Shown in pieces: positions 8,124-16,100 of a DNA stretch of 28,458 bases (positions are counted from its first letter, which is position 1; every line of letters begins with the position of its first letter). The notes beneath the pieces are model-generated. The model was not told the DNA's origin and ran no database searches. It saw nothing but the letters and a program-made list of their open reading frames with translations. Source of the stretch: Sphingobium sp. (GTDB lineage Bacteria; Pseudomonadota; Alphaproteobacteria; Sphingomonadales; Sphingomonadaceae); the NCBI GenBank assembly GCA_030148625.1, contig JASBTC010000379.1, positions 1-28,458 of the forward strand, read 5' to 3'. The position numbers and the translations under genes were made by a program.

Positions 8124-8138
8124 AACATCCAGTTTCGG
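8124..8138. repeat. 15-base direct repeat, copy 2 (between MocR gene and secreted-protein gene)
   Basis: Identical to 5760-5774. A palindrome gaccggtc (8145-8152) is close by, followed by ggtccaat, which is the reverse complement of part of the candidate MocR box at 9632. The coincidence near the MocR gene suggests a regulatory region, but this is inference. Confidence 0.45.
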
Positions 8139-8165
8139 CCAAATGACCGGTCCAATCCCGGCGGT

Positions 8166-9632
8166 TCAGTCCGCTGCCCGTCTGAGCGCGCCGATCGCAT
8201 CATGCGCCTCGCGCTCGGTCAGGCTGGCAAAACCGATCCGCAGGCCGCGCACGGCGCCGTCGCGCGCGACGAAGGATCGCGACGATGCGAAGCGCAGGCC
8301 CATGGCAGGCGCGCGTTCCTCGACGCGATCGAGATCGGCGGACCGCCGGAAGCGCAGCCAGAAGGCCAGGCCGCCATCGGGCATATCATAGTCGATGAGA
8401 TCGCCGAGCACCGAGTCCAGCGTCGCGGCGAAGGCGGTCCGGCGCTGGGCGTAGACCTGGCGGACCTTGCGCGCGTGACGGCGCAGTTCGCCATTCTCGA
8501 TCAGTTCGGCGGCGGCATCCTCGGTAAGCGTGTTGCCCATGCCGTCGGTGAGCGAGATCATGTGCGCTATGGCATCGATCACGTCGCGCGGTGCCGCGAT
8601 ATAGCCGATTCTGAGCGCGGGTAGCAGCAGCTTTGACAGCGATCCGACATAGATGACCCTGCCCGGTGCGTAACCGGCCATGGGCAGCAGCGGCTGCGAC
8701 TCGAAATGGAATTCATGATCGTAATCATCCTCGATGATCGCGAAGCCGAATTGCCGCGCGAGTTCGAGCAGGCGCAGCCGGCGTTCGGGCCGCAGCGCCA
8801 CCGTCGTCGGAAACTGATGGTGCGGCGTGACGAAGACCGCGCGGACGGCATGATGGCGGCAGGCCTGCTCGACATCGTCGATGTTGATGCCGTCCTCGTC
8901 GAGCCGGACGGGCAGGATCTTCGCCCCGCACGCCCGGAATGCGGCGACCGCGGGTTCATAGGTCAGTTCCTCGACGATCACGGCGTCGCCGGGCTCGATC
9001 AGGATCTGCGTGGCCAGGAAGATGCCGTTCTGGCTGCCGCGCGTGATGCAGACATTGTCGGCGGTGACGGGAAGGCCGCGCTGGCTCTTGAGCATCTGCG
9101 CGATGCTTTCGCGCAAGACCGGCGATCCGCGCGGATCGCGATATTGCAGCCGGTTCTCGCGCGATGCCCGGTGCACGGCCGAACGATAGGCGCGGGTCAG
9201 CAACTCGGCGGGAAAAAGCCGCCCGTCGGGCGTGCCTTCGTCGAGCTTCGCGCCGGTGCCGGCGGGCAGGGCGAGCGGGCGTTCGGGTGGTTCGGCGAAG
9301 CGATATTCGGCATGGGCGCCTTGTTCGGGAAAGGGCGCATTGTCGTCGGCCTTTTTGGCGGGTTCGGGCAGCGAGAGCGATACCATCGTGCCGCGCGTGC
9401 CCGCGGAGGACAGCCAGCCCTGGGCGATCAGATCCTCATAAGCGAGCACCACGGTCTTGCGGTTGACGCCGAGCGCATCGGCCAGCTCGCGGCTGCTGGG
9501 CAGGAAAATGCCCGATGTCAGCCGGCCGCGTTCGATGTCGCGGATCAGCGCCTGGATGATCTGCATATAGACCGGCAGCTTGCGCGCCGGATCGATGCGC
9601 TCGCTCAGGCTGACTTTCCACGGACGCAGCAT
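8166..9632 (-). CDS. MocR/PdxR-type transcriptional regulator (GntR winged helix fused to aminotransferase fold)
   Basis: This 488-residue protein has the MocR architecture. A GntR-type winged helix (about residues 18-85, PSSRELADALGVNRKTVVLAYEDL) is joined by a linker to a fold-type I aminotransferase domain that binds PLP. The PLP-binding lysine is in GSLSKLLLPALRIGY, preceded by DDYDHEF. MocR proteins use PLP or its adducts with an amine or amino acid as signal and often control a divergent operon. Here the divergent genes encode the PaiB-like protein and three amidohydrolases. I prefer ATG at 9632 over the in-frame GTG at 9644 because a ttggaccatc box abuts the ATG and would fall inside the longer gene. 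The effector is not evident, and pyridoxine genes are absent, so I do not call it pdxR. Confidence 0.9.
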   Translation of the reverse strand: MLRPWKVSLSERIDPARKLPVYMQIIQALIRDIERGRLTSGIFLPSSRELADALGVNRKTVVLAYEDLIAQGWLSSAGTRGTMVSLSLPEPAKKADDNAPFPEQGAHAEYRFAEPPERPLALPAGTGAKLDEGTPDGRLFPAELLTRAYRSAVHRASRENRLQYRDPRGSPVLRESIAQMLKSQRGLPVTADNVCITRGSQNGIFLATQILIEPGDAVIVEELTYEPAVAAFRACGAKILPVRLDEDGINIDDVEQACRHHAVRAVFVTPHHQFPTTVALRPERRLRLLELARQFGFAIIEDDYDHEFHFESQPLLPMAGYAPGRVIYVGSLSKLLLPALRIGYIAAPRDVIDAIAHMISLTDGMGNTLTEDAAAELIENGELRRHARKVRQVYAQRRTAFAATLDSVLGDLIDYDMPDGGLAFWLRFRRSADLDRVEERAPAMGLRFASSRSFVARDGAVRGLRIGFASLTEREAHDAIGALRRAAD

Positions 9633-9721
9633 TGGACCATCCACCCCGGGCTATTTTTTGTCTTGAGAGGGCCAGAATATGCGGTGTGTGGGCCATCCGC
9701 AACCGCGGCGCTTGGACCATC
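9632..9721. promoter_or_regulatory. Candidate MocR operators: direct repeats of ttggaccatc
   Basis: The ten-mer ttggaccatc occurs at 9632-9641 and 9712-9721, same orientation, 80 bases apart. A related gggccatcc lies at 9690-9698, similar to ggaccatcc at 9634-9642. MocR-family regulators typically bind direct repeats in the divergent promoter region between their own gene and the target operon, which is where these lie. One copy sits at the start of the regulator gene, suggesting autoregulation. Exact promoter elements could not be fixed. Confidence 0.45.
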
Positions 9722-9792
9722 GAATATTTAACTCTTGGCGCTTGTGAGGGAGCCAGCTCCCGGCAAGAATGCGACGTAAACAAGGGGGCCTG

Positions 9793-9846
9793 ATGATCGA
9801 TCGCAGATGCCGTGCCGTGCCGGATATGCCGGGCGACACGCCGTGA
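9793..9846 (+). CDS. Possible 17-codon leader peptide upstream of the paiB-like gene
   Basis: ATG at 9793 is preceded by AGGGGG with a four-base spacing and reads a 17-residue peptide (MIDRRCRAVPDMPGDTP) that stops in TGA at 9844-9846. The stop overlaps the GTG at 9843 that best starts the PaiB-like protein, the same GTGA overlap used twice further down this operon. The PaiB-like start lacks its own good ribosome site, so coupling to this frame is plausible. It may equally be a chance frame. Confidence 0.3.
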   Translation: MIDRRCRAVPDMPGDTP

Positions 9847-10445
9847 ACGCGCTTTTCGAGCGCTTCGGCGTCGACGACGTTCGCGCGCTGATCGCCGAAT
9901 ATCCGCTGGCCTGGGTCTGCGCGCGCGATGCTGCCGTCGATCATGCCAGCCTGTTGCCGCTTGTCGGTGAATATGCCGCCGACGGCACACTTACGCATCT
10001 TGTTGGCCATCTGGCGCGGGCCAATCCGCTTTGCGCCGCCCTGCACGCCAATCCGGCCGCCTTGATCCTGCTTCACGGGCCGCAGGCCTATATCTCCCCC
10101 ACCCATGCCGGCACGCGCAACTGGGCGCCGACCTGGACCTATGCGCAGCTCCGGATCGAAGCCGAGATCGCTTTCGAGCCCGACATGACCGACGAGGCGC
10201 TGGACATACTCATCACCGCGATGGAATCGGGGCGCGACGCGCCATGGGCCGCGACGGAACTGGGCGATCGTTACGTCCCGATGCGGCGGGCGATCATCGG
10301 TTTCCGGGCGCGAGTGACAAAATTGCGCGGGACGTTCAAACTCGGTCAGGACGAACGGCCCGAAACGCTGCGATCGATCCTGGCCAGCTTGCCCGACCCG
10401 GCGATGGTCCGGTGGATGCGGCGATTCAATCCGGAGCAGGGGTGA
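9843..10445 (+). CDS. PaiB-like FMN-binding split-barrel protein
   Basis: A 200-residue protein of the FMN_bind_2 family, whose namesake is Bacillus PaiB. Typical stretches are LVGHLARANP (about 54-63), LILLHGPQAYISPTH (about 76-90), WAPTWTYAQLRIEAEI (about 96-111) and the C-terminal FKLGQDERPETLRSILASL. Members are often annotated as negative transcriptional regulators, but the fold is a flavin-binding split barrel and no HTH is visible; the function here is unknown. It is cytoplasmic, with no signal. I chose GTG 9843 because it gives the family N-terminus and overlaps an upstream mini-frame with a strong ribosome site; ATG 9807 is the alternative (212 residues). Its stop overlaps the next ATG (TGATG), so it is coupled to the amidohydrolases. 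Confidence 0.85.
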   Translation: MNALFERFGVDDVRALIAEYPLAWVCARDAAVDHASLLPLVGEYAADGTLTHLVGHLARANPLCAALHANPAALILLHGPQAYISPTHAGTRNWAPTWTYAQLRIEAEIAFEPDMTDEALDILITAMESGRDAPWAATELGDRYVPMRRAIIGFRARVTKLRGTFKLGQDERPETLRSILASLPDPAMVRWMRRFNPEQG

Positions 10446-11899
10446 TGGCCAGGACAGGATCGATCATGCGGATCGTCGCATCGGTGCTGCCGATGACGGC
10501 TCTGGTCGCGGCGAGCCCGCCACCAGCGGTGCCGACGGCGTCGGCGCCATGGCGCGAAGATCCGGTGGCAAGCACTTATGCACCGCCGGCGCGCAGTGAC
10601 CTGGTGATCCGCCATGCCACGATCCTCGACGGGGCCGGGCGCCGGATCGAGAATGGCGACATCATATTGCACGACGGCCGGATCATCGCGATCGGCACCG
10701 ACCTGCCCAATCCCGGAAATGTCCGCGAGATCGAAGCGCGCGGCCGCTGGGTCACGCCGGGCGTGATCGACGTGCACAGCCATGACGGCACTTATGTCCT
10801 GCCGCTGACGACGATCGACAAGGACTCGTCCGACGTTGCCGAACTGAGCGACATGAATGTCGCCGACACCTGGATCGAGAGCGCGATCAACACGCAGGAC
10901 ACGGCATTTTCGCGCGCGCTCCAGAATGGCGTCACCGCGATCCAGGTCCTGCCCGGATCGAGCCCGATCTTTGGCGGCCATTCGGTCGTGCTCAAGCCGG
11001 TCCGCGCCACCAATGTCGCGGCGATGAAATTCCCCGGCGCACCGCAGGGCATGAAGATGACGTGCGGCGAGAATCCGAAGGGGCAGGGGGCGGAGTCGCG
11101 GCGCGGTCCGACCAGCCGGCAGGGCGTCGTCACTTATATCAGAAGGGCGTTCGCCGACGCGCAGGACTATCTGCGTGAGCTGGATGGTCATGGCGCCCGC
11201 CCGCCCGGACAGGCCGGGCGCGGCGGAAAACCGGACGCACGAGGGCCGGGTGGCGGCCGTCCGCCGAAACGCGACATGAAGCGTGAGGCGCTGGCAGGCG
11301 TGCTGAGCGGCGACGTGAAGCTCCACGTCCATTGCTACCGTTCCGACGACATGGCGATGGTGATGAATATCGCGAACGAGTTCGGCTTTCGCATCGCCGC
11401 CTTCCACCATGCCAGCGAAGCGTACAAGATTCCGGAACTGCTGCGCGCGCATGGTGCCTGTGCGGCGGTGTTCGGCGATTGGTGGGGCTTCAAGATGGAA
11501 GTGCAGGACGCGGTACGCGCCAATGCGCCACTACTCGACCGGGCGGGCGTGTGCACGATGATGCATTCCGACTCGCCCGCTTCGGGCCAGCGTCTCAACA
11601 TCGAAGCGGCCAAGGCCGCGTCGGCGGGGCGCCGCGTCGGCATCGAGACGCCGCCCGAACGCATGATCGCATGGATCACCAGCCAGCCGGCCCGGCTGCT
11701 CGGGCTCGGCGACCGGATCGGCACGCTGGCGCCAGGCTACAACGCTGATGTCGTGCTGTGGTCGGGCAATCCGTTCAGCATCTACAGCAAGGCCGATCTG
11801 GTGCTGCTCGATGGCGGGATCGCCTATGATCGGTCGGCACCCGCCGGCGAACCGGCCTCCGATTTCGAACTGGGTCGCCGCGCCGGAGTGAAGCCGTGA
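10445..11899 (+). CDS. Exported amidohydrolase 1 (metal site intact)
   Basis: This 484-residue amidohydrolase-superfamily protein has a signal-like N-terminus (MRIVASVLPMTALVAASPPPA). The metal ligands can be followed: HSH at 111-113 (VIDVHSHDG), HVH at 294-296 (KLHVHCYRSDDMA), HH at 321-322 (AAFHHASEAYKI) and Asp376 in MHSDSPASG. The C-terminal LGLGDRIGTLAPGYNADVVLWSG is typical of imidazolonepropionase/dipeptidase-like members. A Gly/Arg/Pro-rich linker at about residues 255-288 interrupts the barrel. The start ATG overlaps the paiB-like stop, and its stop overlaps the next start (GTGA). It probably works with the metal-site-less protein encoded next. The substrate, perhaps a peptide or cyclic amide, cannot be read from the sequence. 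Confidence 0.85.
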   Translation: MARTGSIMRIVASVLPMTALVAASPPPAVPTASAPWREDPVASTYAPPARSDLVIRHATILDGAGRRIENGDIILHDGRIIAIGTDLPNPGNVREIEARGRWVTPGVIDVHSHDGTYVLPLTTIDKDSSDVAELSDMNVADTWIESAINTQDTAFSRALQNGVTAIQVLPGSSPIFGGHSVVLKPVRATNVAAMKFPGAPQGMKMTCGENPKGQGAESRRGPTSRQGVVTYIRRAFADAQDYLRELDGHGARPPGQAGRGGKPDARGPGGGRPPKRDMKREALAGVLSGDVKLHVHCYRSDDMAMVMNIANEFGFRIAAFHHASEAYKIPELLRAHGACAAVFGDWWGFKMEVQDAVRANAPLLDRAGVCTMMHSDSPASGQRLNIEAAKAASAGRRVGIETPPERMIAWITSQPARLLGLGDRIGTLAPGYNADVVLWSGNPFSIYSKADLVLLDGGIAYDRSAPAGEPASDFELGRRAGVKP

Positions 11900-13143
11900 G
11901 GCGCGTGGGCCTCGCCGCACTCTGCGCGGTCGCGCTGCCGCTGCCGGCGGCCGCCCAATCGGTGGCGATCGTTCATGCCAGGGCGTGGACGATGCAGTTG
12001 GACGAGCCCGTCGCCGATGCGACCATTCTCGTCACCGACGGCAAGATCGTCTCGGTGCGCGGCGCCGGGCCGGTGCCTGCCGGGGTGCCGGTGATCGACG
12101 CTGCCGGGCGGCCGGTGACGCCGGGTTTCGTCAATGCCGCCACCCAGCTTGGCCTGACCGAAGTCTCCGCCGCACAGGACACGCGCGATGTCGCGTCCAA
12201 TGACGGCACGGCGGGCGCGTCTTTCGACATACGCTATGCGCTCAACGGCAATTCCGGCCTGGTCGAGCTGGCGCGCGCCGACGGGCTGACGCGGGCGCTC
12301 AGCTATCCGTCGCCGTCTGAGGTCCTGCCATTTTCGGGCGAGGCGGCGATGATCCGGCTGCGCGAGGGATCGGATATCCTCGATCGCGCGAAAGCCGCGA
12401 TGTTCGTCGTTATCGGCGGCGGCACTTCGCCGCTCGGGTCGCGCGCCGCGCAATGGCAAAGGCTGCGCGACGCACTGGACGAAGCCAGGTCGAACGGCGC
12501 GACCACCAGTGGCGACGAAAAACCGTTGCTCAGCCGCCGCGACGCGATTGCGGTGCGCGCGATGCTGACGGGCCTGCAACCGCTCGGCATCGTCACGCAC
12601 CGCGAATCCGACATCCGCGAAGCGATCCGCCTGGCCGCCGATTATCGCATCAAGGTGGTGATCGTCGGCGGCGCCGAGGCATGGCGCGCGGCGGATGCGC
12701 TGGCGGCGGCGCATATCCCGGTGGTGCTCGATCCTCAGGCGAACATGCCCTCGACCTTCGACCAGCTCGGCGCGCGGCGCGACAATGCCGCGATCCTGGC
12801 GCGCGCGGGCGTCACCATCGCTTTCGGCCTGACCGGCGGACCCATCAACTTCAGCTATAATGCGGGTGTGGCGCTGCGCGAGGGCGCCGGGCTCGCGGTG
12901 GCCGACGGCCTGCCCTATGCAACCGCGCTCAAGGCGGCGACGGTCAATCCGGTCGCGATCTGGGGCGGGCGCGGCGCGGGAATGTTGGCGCCGGGCAGCG
13001 ATGCCGATCTGGTGATCTGGGACGGCGATCCGCTCGAACCCGCAACGCAGGCGGTGACGATCCTGATCGAAGGGCGCCGGGTTTCGGCGCGGACGCGCCA
13101 GGACGCGCTGGCGGAGCGTTATCGCGGCGTGGCGGTGCCGTGA
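11896..13143 (+). CDS. Exported amidohydrolase-fold protein 2, apparent pseudoenzyme
   Basis: This 415-residue protein has a signal peptide (GLAALCAVALPLPAAA|QSVAI) and the beginning and end of an amidohydrolase: ILVTDGKIVSVRGAG, RPVTPGFVNAATQLGL, and MLAPGSDADLVIWDGDPLEP. Where catalytic members have D-x-H-x-H after PGF, this one has NAATQ, and no other clear metal-ligand His pair is visible. One His remains in GIVTHRESDI. It is therefore likely catalytically dead, or uses another mechanism, and may be a structural or regulatory partner of the protein encoded just upstream. The frame is intact with normal codon use, so this is not a decaying gene. It starts at GTG 11896, overlapping the previous TGA by four bases, and ends in the same kind of overlap. 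Confidence 0.83.
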   Translation: MRRVGLAALCAVALPLPAAAQSVAIVHARAWTMQLDEPVADATILVTDGKIVSVRGAGPVPAGVPVIDAAGRPVTPGFVNAATQLGLTEVSAAQDTRDVASNDGTAGASFDIRYALNGNSGLVELARADGLTRALSYPSPSEVLPFSGEAAMIRLREGSDILDRAKAAMFVVIGGGTSPLGSRAAQWQRLRDALDEARSNGATTSGDEKPLLSRRDAIAVRAMLTGLQPLGIVTHRESDIREAIRLAADYRIKVVIVGGAEAWRAADALAAAHIPVVLDPQANMPSTFDQLGARRDNAAILARAGVTIAFGLTGGPINFSYNAGVALREGAGLAVADGLPYATALKAATVNPVAIWGGRGAGMLAPGSDADLVIWDGDPLEPATQAVTILIEGRRVSARTRQDALAERYRGVAVP

Positions 13144-16100
13144 CGCGACGGCTGTCCCTGCTGGCGGCCGCCCTGCTGGCTGCGGGGACGGCGCAGGCAA
13201 GCGACGGCGGCGGCGAGACCGCGACACTGCCGCTTGCCCCCGCGCGTCATATCGATTTCGAGACGGTGCGCGGCACATGGATGTCGCTCGATGTCTCGCC
13301 CGACGGACGCAGCATCGCCTTCGACCTGCTCGGCGACCTCTATGTGATGCCCGCCGGCGGCGGGCGCGCCACCGCCATCGCCAGCGGCATGGCGTTCGAG
13401 ACGCAGCCCGGTTTTTCGCCCGACGGCCGCTGGCTGACCTATGTCAGCGATCGTTCGGGCGGCGAAGCGGTGTGGATCGCGCGCGCCGACGGTTCGCAGG
13501 CGCGCCGGATCGGTGGCCATGACGACGATACCGTGCTGACCTCTCCGGCGTGGAGCGCCGATGGCAAGGCGATCCTGGTCAGCCGGTTCCGGCCCGATCT
13601 CAACAATTACGAACTCTGGCGCTACGCGCTCGACGGCACTGCCGAACTGCTCGTTCCGGTCAAGCCATCGCCCGACGCCCCGCGCGAGAGCTGGCGCAGC
13701 ACGCTCGGCGTATCGGTCTCGCGCGATGGAAAATGGCTCTATTATGCCCGCGCGACTGGCGGGATGAACTTCGATGTCGCGCCGGCCTGGACGATCATGC
13801 GCCGCGATCTGGCGACCGGCGCCGAAACCGCGATCGTCACCAGTTCAGGTGCGCGCGGTACCGACCGCGAGACCTTCTTCCGGCCAGTGATCTCGCCCGA
13901 TGGGCGACGGCTCGCTTATGGCACGCGCCGGGCCGGAAAGACGGTGCTGCGTGTGCGCGATCTCGTCGACGGCACCGACCGGGCGATCGGGGAGGCACCG
14001 CTCGATCAGGCACAGGCATCGTCCTGGCAGGATCTGCTGCCGCATTACGCCTTCACGCCTGATGGCGCCGCGCTGCTGCTCAGCCGCAATGGCGAGATCG
14101 AACGTCGGCCGCTCGATGGCGGGGAAACTACCAGCGTCGCGTTTCGTGCGCCCGTGCATCTGGCGGTGGGGCCGACCACGCGCGTGCGCCTCCATGAAGG
14201 CGACGGGCCGGTGCGCGCGCGACTGGCACAGGCACCGGTCGCCGCACCGGACGGCAGCCGCATCGCCTTTTCGGCGCTGGGGTCACTCCATGTCCAGCCG
14301 GTGCGCGGTGGCCCGGCCCTCAAGCTCGCAACGGGTGCCGATCCGGCATTCCAGCCGGGCTGGAGCCCTGATGGCGATCGGATCGCCTTCGTCACATGGA
14401 GCGAGCGGGCCGGCGGGGCGATCTGGACGATCGCGGCCGATGGCTCGGGCGCGCCGGTGCGCGTCAGCGACATACCGGCCTATTACAGCTATCCCGTCTT
14501 CACCCCCGATGGCCGCGCGATCGTCGCCATGCGATCGGCAATGGCCGCGCGTCAGCAGAGCAATTTCGAATATGGCCGGCTGCGCGAGGGGGAATTGGTG
14601 TTGTTTCCCGTCTCGGGTGGCCCGGCGCGCGTGCTTGCACAGGGGCGCCTTGGCGGGCGGCCGCATTTTTCGGCGAAGCCGGGCGTCGTCCATATCCAGG
14701 CCGGCGACGGGCTGAACGCGATCGACCTCGCGACGGGCGCGCGCGAACGGATCGTCCAGGTGAAGGGGGCGGGCTGGTATTTCAGCGAAGGCAGCGCCCC
14801 GGTCGACGATCTGCGGATCAGCCCCGACGGCAAGTGGCTGCTCGCCCAGGTGGCGCAACAGCTCCATCTTGTCGCGATGCCGGCCGATGGCGCGAAGGAG
14901 GTCGATCTGCTCGACACTGCGCTGCCGCATCGCCAGCTCACCGATATCGGCGCCGATTATTTCGAATGGTCGCGCGATGGCGCGATCGACTGGTCGGTGG
15001 GCGCGCATTTCACGCGGCTGCCGATGGCCGGCGCGATCGACGGCACGGCGCGGCCGATCACCGGCGTCGATCTGGTCGCCCAGCTGCCGCGCGACCGGCC
15101 AGCGGGCAGCATCATGCTGCGCGGTGGACGCGCGATGACGATGGCGCATGGCGACCGCGTGATCGACGACGCCGATATCCTGATCACCAATGGCCGCATC
15201 GCCGCGATCGGTGTGCGCGGTACGATCGCGATCCCGGCGGGTGCCACGATCCGCGAACTGGGCGGAAAGACGGTGCTGCCCGGCTTCATCGACGTCCATG
15301 ATCATATCGGCAATGTCCGGCGCGATGTGCTGAGCCTTGAGGAATGGGGGCTGCGTGCGCGGCTGGCCTATGGCGTCACCACTGCCTTCGACCCCTCGAC
15401 ATTGAGCATCGATCAACTCGCCTATCAGGATCTGCTCGATACCGGGCTGATGGTCGGGCCGCGGCTGCGCTCGACCGGCCAGGCGATTTTCTCGATGAAC
15501 CGCTTCCAGTCGCTCGATCAGGTGCGCGCGGTGCTGCATCGCTATCGCGACGCCTATGGCCTCGGCAACATCAAGATCTACCGCAGCGGCAACCGGCGCG
15601 TGCGCCAGTGGCTGGCGATCGCCGCGCGCGAGCTTGGCCTGCTGCCGACTGCCGAGGGCGCGCTGTCGATGAAGCTCGATCTGTCGCAGATCATCGACGG
15701 CATTGCCGGCAACGAACATGCGCTGGCCGCACCGCCGCTGCAAAGCGATGTGGTCAGGCTGCTGACCGAGATGCGGACCAGCTATACGACGACGCTGGCG
15801 ATCACCAATAGCGGCACATCGGCGACCGACTGGTTCATCGCCGATCGCAATCCCTGGACCGATGCGAAGCTCCGCCGCTTCTGGACGCCCTTCGCGATCG
15901 AGCAGAAATTGACGAGCAAGCCCTGGCAGCCACTTGAAACCTATCGCTTTCCGGCGATCGCGGCCGATGTCGCGACCATTGCCGCGGCGGGCGGGCTGAT
16001 CGGCATGGGCGCGCATGGCGAAATACCCGGGCTGGGTTTCCACTGGGAAATCGAGGCGCATGTCATGGGGGGCATGAAGCCGATGGCCGCGCTCCATGCC

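Noticed and set aside
11896..13143. Pseudogene reading of the metal-site-less amidohydrolase
   Set aside because: The frame is intact, has a good signal peptide and is translationally coupled on both sides, so it is more likely a functional non-catalytic protein.
11824..13278. 484-codon minus-strand open frame
   Set aside because: Antisense to the second amidohydrolase-fold gene; no motif and no ribosome site.
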